Assembly (NCBI RefSeq): GCF_000242455.2
Contig: NC_019892.1
Span: forward strand, 4,774,001 to 4,838,000
Reading direction: 5' to 3'
DNA: 64,000 nucleotides
DNA from: Singulisphaera acidiphila DSM 18658
GTDB taxonomy: Bacteria; Planctomycetota; Planctomycetia; Isosphaerales; Isosphaeraceae
Each line of letters begins with the position of its first letter. The first letter of the stretch is position 1. The translations under genes and the position numbers were made by a program. The notes beneath the pieces were generated by a model. It saw nothing but the letters and a program-made list of their open reading frames with translations, did not search any database and was not told where the DNA came from. Shown in pieces: positions 17,814-26,785 of the stretch.

Positions 17814-19587
17814 GCCTAGCCTGGATTTCTCACCAGGGATTGAATCGGGCTGCCTTGCGTGTCATAGGTGGAATTGCGACAACCACTTTTGACACCGAAC
17901 CAAGGCAGCCCGATGGCTACAGAGTGTAACTCGACTTACCTCGACTTTTCCATCCTCGGTCACCGCCAAGTGCTCGCCGATTTTGACGGGGGCGCCATCT
18001 CTTCCGACGGCGGTGCACTTCTGCTCCGTCAGATCGAAGCCCGCACCGGGATCATCCGCCAGTTCGCCGCCTGCTTTACCGACCATCGCGATCCTGACCT
18101 CGTCGAGCACCCCCTGGAACACCTCCTGGCCCAACGCGTCTATGGTCTGGCCTTGGGCTACGAAGACCTCAACGACCACGACGATCTCCGCTGCGATCCG
18201 TTACTGGCCACCGTCGTCGGCAAGACCGATCCCACCGGCCAGGACCGGCCACGGCTCCGCGATCGCGGCAAGCCGCTGGCTGGCAAGAGTACCCTCAACC
18301 GCTTGGAACTGACCCCTGTCGGGGCCGACGGACAGAGCCGTTACAAGAAGATCACCTGTCAGACCCATGAGGTCGAACGGCTCTTCGTTACCCTCTTTCT
18401 TCAGGCCCACAGCCGACCCCCCGAGCGGATCGTTTTGGACCTCGACGCCACCGACGACACGGTCCATGGCCGCCAACTTGGCCGCTTTTTCCACGGCTAC
18501 TACAAGGGATACTGCTATCTCCCGCTCTACATCTTCTGCGGCGACCACCTGCTCTGTGCCCGGCTGCGTCCCTCCGACATTGATGCCAGCGCCGGCTCGG
18601 TGAAGTCCCTCAAGCGGATCGTCTCGCAGATCCGCCAGGCGTGGCCTCAGGTGAAGATCCTGATCCGCGCCGACAGCGGGTTCTGCCGCGAGGAGATCCT
18701 TCGCTGGTGTGAGGACAACGGCGTGGATTACCTGATCGGCCTGGCCAAGAACACCCGGCTGACGGCGGCGATCGCGACGGAATTGGCCCAAGCACGCCAG
18801 CAATTCGAGGCGACGAAACAGCCGTCCCGGGTCTTCGCCGAGTTGCGTTATCAAACGCAGAAGACCTGGAGCCGAGAACGTCGGGTGGTGGCCAAGGCCG
18901 AGCATCTGGGCAAGGGGGCCAACCCGCGGTTCGTGGTCACGTCGCTCACGGTCGAGGAACGAGCGGCGCCGCCGCTGTACGAGCAAGACTACTGCGGTCG
19001 CGGTGAGATGGAGAACCGGATCAAGGAGCAGCAACTCCATCTGTTCGCCGATCGGACCAGTGCCCACACGATGCGTGCCAACCAGATCCGGCTGTTCTTC
19101 TCCTCGATCGCCTACGTGTTGCTGGAGGCGTTGCGGCGGCTGGGGCTGGCGGGAACGGCGATGGCCGAGGCGCAGTGCCAAACGATCCGTCTGAAGCTCT
19201 TGAAGATCGGGGCGTTGGTGCGGGTGACGGTTCGCAAGGTGTGGGTGAAGTTCTCGAGCGGTTGTCCGTATGCGGAAGTGTTTCGGCGTGTGCACACCAA
19301 CTTGGCGCGGTCGGGGCCCTTGATCCCGAGGTGCTGAAACGAGGAGACCCAGTCAAATGAGGCGGGAAAGCCCCTCCCTGAGGAGGGGTGAGGATCGGGG
19401 TGCGCCCCCGCCTGGGCGCGGGGGCCTGAGGAACCAGGTTCGCGTTGGCGTGAAGAGGTCCGATCAGGTCCACGCCGACGTGATGAGCAAGCGGGAGACC
19501 ACGCAGGCCGCGGGTGGCGGGGGCGAGCCGTCGAAATCGTCGAGCGATCGGACCCCGAAAGAATAGGGTGAGAAATCCAGGCTAGGC
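17814..19587 (+). mobile_element. IS1380-family insertion sequence, 1774 bp
   Basis: Perfect 21-bp terminal inverted repeats (17814-17834 and 19567-19587, beginning GCCTAGCCTGGATTTC) enclose one transposase gene. No target duplication is visible: the bases outside the left end (GTAT) and right end (CTTT) differ. This suggests that one flank was altered after insertion, in keeping with the nearby 285-bp duplication. GC-rich hairpins near 19370-19425 follow the transposase and probably end its transcript. Confidence 0.92.
17913..19337 (+). CDS. IS1380-family transposase
   Basis: 474 residues starting MATECNSTYLDFSILGHRQV. The start was chosen at the first ATG after the left inverted repeat that gives the family N-terminus. 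DDE-type features visible include VLADFDGGAISSDGGALLLR, RIVLDLDATDDTVHGRQ, HGYYKGYCYLPLYIFCGDHL, ILIRADSGFCREEILRWCED and the C-terminal CGRGEMENRIKEQQLHLFAD. The gene is full length with no frameshift, so the element may still be active. It is expressed in the plus direction, opposite to the sigma genes on either side. Confidence 0.95.
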   Translation: MATECNSTYLDFSILGHRQVLADFDGGAISSDGGALLLRQIEARTGIIRQFAACFTDHRDPDLVEHPLEHLLAQRVYGLALGYEDLNDHDDLRCDPLLATVVGKTDPTGQDRPRLRDRGKPLAGKSTLNRLELTPVGADGQSRYKKITCQTHEVERLFVTLFLQAHSRPPERIVLDLDATDDTVHGRQLGRFFHGYYKGYCYLPLYIFCGDHLLCARLRPSDIDASAGSVKSLKRIVSQIRQAWPQVKILIRADSGFCREEILRWCEDNGVDYLIGLAKNTRLTAAIATELAQARQQFEATKQPSRVFAELRYQTQKTWSRERRVVAKAEHLGKGANPRFVVTSLTVEERAAPPLYEQDYCGRGEMENRIKEQQLHLFADRTSAHTMRANQIRLFFSSIAYVLLEALRRLGLAGTAMAEAQCQTIRLKLLKIGALVRVTVRKVWVKFSSGCPYAEVFRRVHTNLARSGPLIPRC

Positions 19588-19688
19588 CTTTGACAGTCCA
19601 AGCAGCCTATGAGGGCGTTGCTGATCAAGGTTTGCTGTGTATGAGAAGGACGAGAGGCGGCTAGGGGATAGGTCCCATGGCCGCTTTT

Positions 19689-19952
19689 CTATTTCCCGAA
19701 CGGCCTAACCCACGTGGTATCGTTCCGCCGCGGATCGGAGTAAGGAGACTCGGCGTCCGGTGGGTTGCTCAGGTGGTTGCGGCAGATGTCGAAGACCATC
19801 GGCCCATGCCGGACCACCAAAGCCTCGAACGCGATTTCGTCGCGTCGCGAGAGAAACCGACCGAGCAGTTGGGCGTCGGTCAGGCCGCCGGTTGTCCCCT
19901 CACCGAAGAGTGTCCGGATCGACCGAAGCAACGTGCCGTCCTGTCCCTTCAT
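19689..19952 (-). pseudogene. Truncated duplicate of the ECF sigma gene (copy 1 5' end)
   Basis: Starts with the same ribosome binding site and MKGQDGTLLRSIRTLFGEGT as the gene at 16907. It matches for 68 codons (with S to G, M to I, V to I and L to P changes), then breaks within sigma region 2 after HLSNPPDAES into unrelated sequence that stops 19 codons later. It lacks the rest of region 2, region 4 and the sensor domain, so it cannot act as a sigma factor. If translated it would be an 87-residue fragment, and a core-binding decoy is only a remote possibility. Confidence 0.85.
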
Positions 19953-20033
19953 GATGTCCCTTCCTCGCTCCCGGAGTGTCCGACTCGGTGAATAGTAGTG
20001 CCGAGGGGACCTCATTCGCTTTCAACTTTTTCC
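19749..20033. repeat. Direct repeat, copy 2
   Basis: 285 bp nearly identical to 16704-16985. Its right end runs into the last codons of the large surface-protein gene: the stop codon of that gene (20022-20024) lies inside the repeat. The original C-terminus of the surface protein may therefore have been replaced. The 160 bp between the IS1380 right end and this repeat (19588-19748) show nothing recognisable. Confidence 0.9.
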
Positions 20034-22697
20034 AGGATCTCGAGTTGGGGCCTTCTTGAGCCGGCCCGACACGACGGCGACGGTCCTGCGAAGAGGGCGG
20101 AGACCAGCCATGAAGTTGCCCCCGGACTGAGCGTTGCCCGAGGGGAATCGGCCGGTGAATATACCATTGAGCGCATTGCCGGCCAGATCCTCGATTCCGC
20201 CCGAGCGTGCCGTGAAGGTGTACCGGCCGGCTCGGAGCCGACGGCCGTGGTTGATCGTTAAAATGATGACTTGAGTATTTGTGGTGACTGTTTGGGGCGT
20301 CGTCGAGGCGCCTGTGATGGGGAATCGCCGGTTGCGGCGCGTCCCCTGTATGCTGCCGGTCAGGATATAGTTGGCTCGGTCGGTGGCATTCGCTTGATTG
20401 AGTCCGCTGCGGTCGTCCTGAAAGGCGATGCGGACCTGTCCGTGAAGTCGACGAAACTCAAGATGAGTCACGGTGGGGCCTACCGTATCCACCATGAGGC
20501 TGGCCAAGACGCCGAGCGCTCGGCCTTGGCCATCGTCGGAGGTTGCTTCGAGGATGAGGTTGGTGTAGAGGCCGTCGGCGAGCGGGCTGAGGACGGTCGC
20601 CTGCCAGGCCCCGTTGGGGTCGGCGAGTGCGGTGGCGATGAGTTGTCGTGTGGCGGGATCGGTGCCGTTGTAGATCCTCACGACGGCCCCAGGCGATGAG
20701 GTTCCGGTAAATGTGGGAGTGTTGTCGTTGGTGATACCGTCCTGGTCGGACAGGCCGGTGTCGCTGGCGGGATCGAGTCGCCCTGCTACCGCGATCGGCG
20801 GGTTAGTCACCAGGATCTGGGAGGTCGTGGTGACGGGGTCCTTCGCCTGGTAAATTGTCGTGACGCGAAAGCCCCAGACTGTGGCGCTCGAGCGGCTCCC
20901 CGTGTCGACGATCGTCGTCGTGACGTTGAAGCGGCCCGAGGCCGAATAGCGATGGCTTCCAAGAACATAAAAAAGTTCTGGAATGTTCGCGTCATTGACG
21001 ATGATTCCGGCCGAGGAGGTGCCGTCGCCCCATTGGATTGTCACTTGATAGTCGGCCGCCTTGGCCTTTGCGTTGCTCTCAAGGAATCGGGCCACGGTCG
21101 CGTCAACGAACTGGGTGCCTGCGACGGCGTTGATTGTCGGCAGCGGGGGCGTCGTGACGATTGGAGAGGCCCGGTCATACGCGATGTTGACCTGTTCGAG
21201 GTTCAAGTCGATGAACGTTTGCAATTCAGGGATCGAGTTCGGGCCAAAACGGATCCCCGTCATGAACAGGGAGGTCTCGGCCCCCTGGGGGGCGACGTTC
21301 AGCGTGTTGATACCACCCCCGCCATCGAGACTTGTTCTGACATAGATGAAGCCGAGGGAGTGCGTCAAAAGAAAGGAGTCGTTGGCCATGCCGGCCATTA
21401 CTTCAAGGGACAAGTAACGGTCGTATGAACCGTGGTACGAAACGGTGCCGCCCAATCCGGTGACTTGCTCAGGTCTGACCGTGATAGTCCGGGCGATCGT
21501 GCCGGCGCGGTCGTCGAGCGTCAGGTGATCGCTCACTCCCCCGCCATGGATCGTGAACGCCGTGGCGAGGCTGCTGAGCGGTGCTGTCAGGCTGCCGAGA
21601 GTGACTTGGTTATCGCCTGCACCGGTGTTGATGATTATCGAGATGGCGGTGTCTGTGGAACTCAGCGTCTGGTCGCCAGGGCGGGTCGAGTCGAAGTCGA
21701 ACGCGCTATGGTAGCCAGGAGTCCCGAGCGCAAACTGATTGTGCCGAAGCAGGCCGCCGACCTGGTCGATCACGAGCGTATCGCCGTGGACGCTTCCGGT
21801 GAACGTTGCGGTCGAACCGGCCACGGTTGAGCCGTATCCGGGGTCCGGCGCGATTGCCAACGCTCTGAGCGAAGCCGCGACCGGTGCGATCAAGGTTGCG
21901 GCCCCGGTGCTCAAGTTGATCTGGTAGAGGCTGGTGGTGCCACCGACGACGAGCGCCGCGTATCCGAAGTGGGTGCCGCCGACCGTTTGGATATCGAAGC
22001 CGGCAACCTCCGAAGCATCGACGCCGAGCGCGCCGACGGTCGTCAGCGTTCCATTGTTCGGCAGATTCTGGATCGCGAGGATGTCGAGGTTCGAGTCGAT
22101 CTGGTAGAGCGTCGTCGCCGTGGCTCCGGCAAAGTTATTGAGAAAGGCCGATCCCGCCAGATGCGGGGCCTGGCCGAAGGACGGATCACCCGCGAGATAA
22201 GCCAGCGGGCCATCGGTTGTCGCGAACCCGAAGGTAACGTCAACCTGCACGTTGAGATCGGTATCGCTGACCACCCGGAGTCGGTCGGTGGCGGGATTGA
22301 AGTCGAGGCCGAAGCGGGTCCCGGTCACCGGGACGTCGATCGTCGACGCGAGCGTGGCGACTGCCGACGCGGTATTGATCGTGTAGAGTCGACCGGTATG
22401 ATTCGCATCGGTCGTTAACGCGTAGAGCTGGCCATTCGCCGGGCGGTAGTCGATCCCCTGGATCGTTTCGCCAGCCCCGATGTTGGTGATCGGATTCGAC
22501 TTGAGGATGATCGTGGGGGCCGCCGAGTCGAACTGAACGAGCGCTGAGGCCGTTGTTACGCCGAACATGGTCGTGAGGAGAGTTCGCTTTTCGCACTGCT
22601 CCAGGATTCCGATCGACCGCTGGCGACGCGCCGGCTTCCTGGTTTGGTGGCGGTTACGCGAGACGACTTTCCTGTCAGCGCTCGACATCAGGGCCAT
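20022..22697 (-). CDS. Large surface/secreted protein with LEPR-XLL-like N-terminus and DUF4394-like domain
   Basis: 891 residues; AGGAG lies about 9 nt before the ATG. The N-terminus is Arg/Lys-rich and then reads RSIGILEQCEKRTLLTT, resembling the LEPR-XLL sorting motif of planctomycete surface proteins. Residues about 55-300 resemble DUF4394 repeats (TIQGIDYRPANGQLYALTTD, GTRFGLDFNPATDRLRVVSD). A beta-rich middle with DGGGGINTL follows, then PKD-like (YQVTIQWGDGTSS) and Ig-like segments (ITNDNTPTFTGTSSPGAVVR) typical of adhesive proteins. The final residues and stop codon come from the duplicated sigma sequence, so the protein may be slightly shortened or altered at its end. It is probably an extracellular structural or adhesion protein. 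Confidence 0.82.
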   Translation of the reverse strand: MALMSSADRKVVSRNRHQTRKPARRQRSIGILEQCEKRTLLTTMFGVTTASALVQFDSAAPTIILKSNPITNIGAGETIQGIDYRPANGQLYALTTDANHTGRLYTINTASAVATLASTIDVPVTGTRFGLDFNPATDRLRVVSDTDLNVQVDVTFGFATTDGPLAYLAGDPSFGQAPHLAGSAFLNNFAGATATTLYQIDSNLDILAIQNLPNNGTLTTVGALGVDASEVAGFDIQTVGGTHFGYAALVVGGTTSLYQINLSTGAATLIAPVAASLRALAIAPDPGYGSTVAGSTATFTGSVHGDTLVIDQVGGLLRHNQFALGTPGYHSAFDFDSTRPGDQTLSSTDTAISIIINTGAGDNQVTLGSLTAPLSSLATAFTIHGGGVSDHLTLDDRAGTIARTITVRPEQVTGLGGTVSYHGSYDRYLSLEVMAGMANDSFLLTHSLGFIYVRTSLDGGGGINTLNVAPQGAETSLFMTGIRFGPNSIPELQTFIDLNLEQVNIAYDRASPIVTTPPLPTINAVAGTQFVDATVARFLESNAKAKAADYQVTIQWGDGTSSAGIIVNDANIPELFYVLGSHRYSASGRFNVTTTIVDTGSRSSATVWGFRVTTIYQAKDPVTTTSQILVTNPPIAVAGRLDPASDTGLSDQDGITNDNTPTFTGTSSPGAVVRIYNGTDPATRQLIATALADPNGAWQATVLSPLADGLYTNLILEATSDDGQGRALGVLASLMVDTVGPTVTHLEFRRLHGQVRIAFQDDRSGLNQANATDRANYILTGSIQGTRRNRRFPITGASTTPQTVTTNTQVIILTINHGRRLRAGRYTFTARSGGIEDLAGNALNGIFTGRFPSGNAQSGGNFMAGLRPLRRTVAVVSGRLKKAPTRDPGKS

Positions 22698-23557
22698 GCT
22701 GGGAAACTCCTGCTAAAGTGCATAATTGCGAATTTATGAAATGACAGCATCATTACGCTATCCACTCCTCCTTTCGTAGATTCAACCGAATCGCCGCCTG
22801 TAGAATTTTGTGAGTTGCTATCTGATGAATCAAATTTGCAACTTTTTTGATACCTGAACACTATTCGCGTATTGCGGTCTGTGTTCGTATGTGCATGATT
22901 TATTTTAAATTTTGGGACGATTTGCTCATTAGATAGCGGTTTTTGAATCACATATTTCGATTTTCAGGCGAGTGGGGAGCGCCATCACTCTGGCTTCCGA
23001 TGGCTGTTTGAAGGCAGGGAACTGGCGCTCCCCGTTCGCCTTTGGAAGGAATCGGGCCTGGACTTTTCGCAGGCTGAGGTGAGTCTCGGTCGACCTTTTT
23101 GATGGGGACTCGGGGGTGGAGAACCAGCTTGTCAGGCGCCGCGTGCCACGAGTCGCACTCTCGTGAGGGTCACCTGGCCAAAGCGTCTCGAACACCCCCT
23201 CGTCCTTTGGGAACTTGATTCTCAGGATTTGGTTCTGTGTTTCGTCAATTGCCAAGGCTTCACGCAGGCAGCCGCCCCTTTTGCGGTTGCGCAATGCGTG
23301 CATAACTTTTCAGAACGCCAATCCCCCAGAGCCTCTGCGCGGCTGTCGAGCCAGATCCCGAGATTCAGTCCCGAATATTAGAAAGGTTCGTGAAGGCCCC
23401 GGCAAGGTACACGATGACGATTGTCGCGAAGTTGGCGATTGGGCGGGCAGTGTTAATGCGTTGTCCGTTGGGGGGGTGGACGATTAGAGTGGCCATTGTT
23501 CCGTTGCACGCATTTGCGTGGCCGCGATGGAATTCAGGATGCCTGCTTTCGTGAGGG
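22698..23557. other. 860-bp divergent intergenic region, partly AT-rich
   Basis: It lies between the minus-strand surface protein and the plus-strand rhodanese, so it should hold both promoters. The part 22720-22930 is AT-rich; the remainder holds the inverted repeat at 22966-23041. Short open frames here look non-coding. I could not assign a confident promoter. Confidence 0.5.
22966..23041. repeat. Long-stem inverted repeat
   Basis: Arms AGGCGAGTGGGGAGCGCCA (22966-22984) and 23023-23041 pair at 17 of 19 positions around a 38-nt loop. The arm resembles one half of the hairpin at 29085-29120 (AGGCGAGCAGGGGA) and a single arm at 3273. Here it lies between divergent genes, so it is not a simple terminator. 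Confidence 0.7.
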
Positions 23558-23569
23558 ATGGTGAGTGTG

Positions 23570-24469
23570 ATGACCTCAACCTGGCTGACCGTTCCGCTGC
23601 TCGTTCTCGCACCGCTCGCCTGCTGGGCCGCTGATTCCGAGGAGAAGCCCCTTGCGAAGCTTGTCTCGCTCGCGGAGTTGGAGCGCCGGCTCGGCGAGCC
23701 GAACCTCCGGTTGCTGGATGCCCGGCCGAAGGCCGACTACGACAAGGGGCACATTCCGGGCGCTGTCTGGGTCGATGCCAAGGCGGTCGCGGCCATGGCC
23801 GTGAAGGATCCTGGGGTTCTCACCGACCGGAAGGCCTGGGTGTCGTGGATAGCTCCGCTCGGTATTGGGCCGAAAACCGACGTCCTCATTTACGACGCGA
23901 ACCGGCAGCTCGACGCCGCTCGGCTCTGGTGGCTCCTGGGATATTTGGGGGTCGACCGCACCGGGCTCCTCGATGGCAGCTTTCCGCTCTGGGTTGCTGA
24001 GAACCGGCCGGTGACCACCGAGGTGCCGACCGTCGCGCCGAGTCCGTTTCCGGTCGCCTTTCGCAACGACAGGAACGCCACCCGCGCGGAGGTGCTGGCT
24101 GCGATCGCCGCGAAGTCGGCCCTGATCGTCGACGCCCGGAGCAAAGGGGAGTACGACGGCATTGAAAAGCGGGCGAAGCGGGGCGGGCACATCCCGGCGG
24201 CCTGCCACCTTGAATGGTCGGACCTCGTGGGCAAGGACGGTCGATTCCTCGAGGAGTCGGCCCTCCGCGCCAAGCTTGCGAAGGCCGGCGTCAAGGCGAG
24301 TGAACCGGTCATCACCCATTGCCAGAGCGGCGGTCGAGCGTCCGTGAACGTCTTCGTCCTCGAACGGCTTGGCTTCAAGGCGAGGAACTACTATCTGGGT
24401 TGGTCCGACTGGGGCAATGCCGAGGAGACCCCCGTGAACGCCGAGGCTGCATCGAAGCCAAACCCATAG
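23570..24469 (+). CDS. Exported sulfurtransferase with two rhodanese domains
   Basis: 299 residues. MTSTWLTVPLLVLAPLACWA is a signal peptide; an ATG four codons earlier has no properly spaced ribosome binding site. Domain 1 (about 30-145: LLDARPKADYDKGHIPGAVW, LIYDANRQLDAARLWWLLGY) has no active-site Cys, as usual for the structural domain. Domain 2 (about 165-285) has IVDARSKGEYDG, GHIPAACHLEW and the active loop HCQSGGRAS with the catalytic Cys. Such enzymes transfer sulfur from thiosulfate or 3-mercaptopyruvate to a thiophilic acceptor. Being exported, it probably works in the periplasm. It is a single gene with no sulfur-oxidation partner nearby. Confidence 0.9.
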   Translation: MTSTWLTVPLLVLAPLACWAADSEEKPLAKLVSLAELERRLGEPNLRLLDARPKADYDKGHIPGAVWVDAKAVAAMAVKDPGVLTDRKAWVSWIAPLGIGPKTDVLIYDANRQLDAARLWWLLGYLGVDRTGLLDGSFPLWVAENRPVTTEVPTVAPSPFPVAFRNDRNATRAEVLAAIAAKSALIVDARSKGEYDGIEKRAKRGGHIPAACHLEWSDLVGKDGRFLEESALRAKLAKAGVKASEPVITHCQSGGRASVNVFVLERLGFKARNYYLGWSDWGNAEETPVNAEAASKPNP

Positions 24470-24487
24470 GCCGGATCCGTTGCATTT

Positions 24488-24515
24488 CCCTGGGACCGCG
24501 GGTGCCCCGCCCGCA
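24488..24515. repeat. REP-like palindromic repeat (copy A, single unit)
   Basis: CCCTGGGACCGCGGG followed by TGCCCCGCCCGCA forms a hairpin: GCGGGTG pairs with CGCCCGC around a 3-nt loop. The same unit occurs at 32934 (copy B) and in diverged form at 45210 (copy C). It lies 19 bp after the rhodanese stop codon. Confidence 0.7.
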
Positions 24516-24584
24516 ATGATGGCCGCGCGACTCCGGTTTCAAGCCCCGCGGCACTCGGCGAGTTGTGAAAAGATGCTTTGTATG

Positions 24585-24607
24585 CCGGGTGGGCAAGGAC
24601 CACCCGG
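24585..24607. terminator. Hairpin behind the rhodanese gene
   Basis: CCGGGTGG (24585-24592) pairs perfectly with CCACCCGG (24600-24607) around a 7-nt loop. It sits between the convergent rhodanese and sigma genes. There is no T-run, so the terminator role is inferred from position only. Confidence 0.45.
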
Positions 24608-24704
24608 TAAGAAACGAATTGGTGTCTTATTCGTTTTCTTGAATTTAGATGCTTTTGCGGATTTACGGCCTGTGGGCATGAGAGTGGGCGATAAGTAGCC
24701 CTGG

Positions 24705-26369
24705 TTAACCAGGTCCCCTGGGTTTTAGGGCGACCCCGTCGATTTCGACCTTCTCGTAGGGCCGCGTCTGGACCCGGAACTCTTTGATTTGATCAGGAGG
24801 AATGCCGAATTCGCACGTGAGTTGATAGAAGTTCCCCACGCCACTCCCCGAACGGGTCTGCGCCGGGTGCTCCTTGCCGTTGCCATCCATCGCGACGAGT
24901 CGGACGGACACGTCCTGGATGGTGTGGGTCACGGACAACGCCGTCCCCTCCTTGGTGGCGATGGGCTTGCTGAAGATGTAACTCGGAGCGTCTCGGGAAC
25001 CGATGGCCCCCGGGGTGTTTCCCCAGGTCTGGATGGTTTTCCAAGGACCGGCGGCAACTTCAAAACGGATCGTGCCCGAATCCAGGCCATTGGGAAGGAA
25101 GGTGATCACCTCGCTCAAACCAGGGACCGGTGGTTTGCCGTCAAGTTTGGCCTCCCCATGGGAACCTCCATTGGCCCGATCGATCCACCACCAGTGATCA
25201 GCCCCGGCCGGAATTTCGGTCAGGCGGACCACGATCGCGCGGGGGACGACATCCTCGTCCGAGGTTAGCCTTGTACCGGATGGGTCAGATGGCGGTTCGC
25301 TCAGCGGTGCCCCGTCCGGACGCCACCATGTGTTCGGGCCGGACGGATGGGGGGAAATTCCGACCACTTCGATGGTCGCGCCGTTGGTCAGGGTCTTGAC
25401 CCAGCGGTGATTGTCCCCAGGCTTGCCGTTCTCTTTTTCAAGAGGTCGCGCCCTCGCCTTGGGCGACTGACCCTCAAGGCCACGATCTTGCGCGTTTTGT
25501 TGTTGAGCCAGGGCTCCGGCCGTCAGGCCGACGGCGACGAAGGCCCCTGCGGCGATCAGTTTGAGCTTCTCCCACATCATCATCGTTAAGACCCCCTGGG
25601 TCAGGGCGGTGACTGCCTCCGGGAACAGAACCGGGACGCGTGAAGTCACCGCGCGAACTGTGGCATGAGCGAGCTGCGGTGGGACGGCCTGCCGGACTTG
25701 CCGGGAGAGCGTCTTGAACCCCACCATGGCGACCGGCGAGAGACCGCGCCGTGTCAGCCGCTCGCGCAATTTGAGCCGACCTCGCACCAGTCGGCCCTTG
25801 ACCGTCGCGACGGGCCAGTTGAGCTGCCGCGCGGCCTGGTCGTACGTCAGACCCTGGAGATAGCAGAGTTCGATCGGGCACCGATATTTCACGGGGAGCC
25901 GATCGAGCTCTTCGCCCAAGGCGTTGCAGATCTCCTTGCGTTCCATTGCACTCGCCGGGTCATCGGAGGCCCCGGCTGGGGTTCGGCCCGGTTGGGATTC
26001 GCGCCGTAAGGTCTCGGAGCGAGCCCGGAGGGCGACGCGGTGGGCGACCCCATAGAGCCAGCGGCCGACGGACTCGTCCACACGCACCGACTGTGCTTTG
26101 CGGACGAGCACCAGGAAAGTGGCCTGGAATGCGTCCTCCGCTTCGTGAGTCTCGCCGAGCACGCGGCGGCAGACTCCCCAGACCATCGCTCCATGACGGT
26201 CCATCAAGGTGGAGAAGGCCGTTTCCGCAGTGAGTGCAGCTTCGGCCGATTCGGCACGCTTGGCCGTGAACCGTTCGAGGAGTTCGCTGTCAGTCAGCCC
26301 TGTCGTCGTGCCGGCCGTGAAGAGGATGCGCAGGTGCCGGAGTACGGAGGCTGTTCGTCCGTTCGCCAT
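24705..26369 (-). CDS. ECF sigma factor fused to a membrane segment and extracytoplasmic domain (copy 2)
   Basis: 554 residues. Sigma region 2 (FSTLMDRHGAMVWGVCRRVL, HEAEDAFQATFLVLVRKAQS) and region 4 (LPVKYRCPIELCYLQGLTYD, WPVATVKGRLVRGRLKLRER) are intact. A membrane helix lies near 265-290 (LIAAGAFVAVGLTAGALA). The outer domain opens with GATIEVVGISPHPSGPNTWW and ends IKEFRVQTRPYEKVEIDGVA, matching the start and end of the outer domain of the sigma factor at 15057-16907, although the middle differs. The two proteins are clearly paralogues that share a sensor module. No anti-sigma gene is adjacent. The ribosome binding site is weak. Targets are unknown. Confidence 0.88.
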   Translation of the reverse strand: MANGRTASVLRHLRILFTAGTTTGLTDSELLERFTAKRAESAEAALTAETAFSTLMDRHGAMVWGVCRRVLGETHEAEDAFQATFLVLVRKAQSVRVDESVGRWLYGVAHRVALRARSETLRRESQPGRTPAGASDDPASAMERKEICNALGEELDRLPVKYRCPIELCYLQGLTYDQAARQLNWPVATVKGRLVRGRLKLRERLTRRGLSPVAMVGFKTLSRQVRQAVPPQLAHATVRAVTSRVPVLFPEAVTALTQGVLTMMMWEKLKLIAAGAFVAVGLTAGALAQQQNAQDRGLEGQSPKARARPLEKENGKPGDNHRWVKTLTNGATIEVVGISPHPSGPNTWWRPDGAPLSEPPSDPSGTRLTSDEDVVPRAIVVRLTEIPAGADHWWWIDRANGGSHGEAKLDGKPPVPGLSEVITFLPNGLDSGTIRFEVAAGPWKTIQTWGNTPGAIGSRDAPSYIFSKPIATKEGTALSVTHTIQDVSVRLVAMDGNGKEHPAQTRSGSGVGNFYQLTCEFGIPPDQIKEFRVQTRPYEKVEIDGVALKPRGPG

Positions 26370-26785
26370 CTTGGGATCGTCGCCCCCTTGTCGATGTCCG
26401 GTTCGGTCGTCACTACCATGCGGAAAGTCACCCGGTCGGACCGGATTCTTTCTCTCTTTTTTTCAGGATGACGATCGGACCGCCCCGGCAAGCGACAGGT
26501 CCCCGAACGGGGCGGGCGTGTCAGGCAATACGGTTGACTGGGTTGTTTGCGATGAGTTGCCGGCCTGCGCGAAGCGATCGTCAAGGCGGGGATCCAAAGG
26601 GTTGAGGCAACTTTGGGCCGTTTCGTTTCATTGTCGAGCCGCGACGCGGCCGATGATAAGCATTAATCGAGGCGAGGTCGGCACTCCATAACGGTGCGGG
26701 TCCGATCCCGAAATGGCCGTGGACCACGGAACGGTCCGGGCTCCCAAGAATGACGGCCAAACACATTACGGAAAGGATACCGGCG
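26370..26785. other. 416-bp divergent intergenic region
   Basis: Between the minus-strand sigma gene and the plus-strand lipoprotein gene, so promoters for both are expected. A small hairpin (CCGGT-ACCGG near 26428) is followed by a pyrimidine tract TTCTTTCTCTCTTTTTTTC to about 26463, which would act as a weak plus-strand terminator. No gene is visible. Confidence 0.4.

Noticed and set aside
22688..22951. 87-residue minus-strand frame upstream of the surface protein
   Set aside because: AT-rich intergenic sequence, overlaps the real start, no ribosome binding site or domain.
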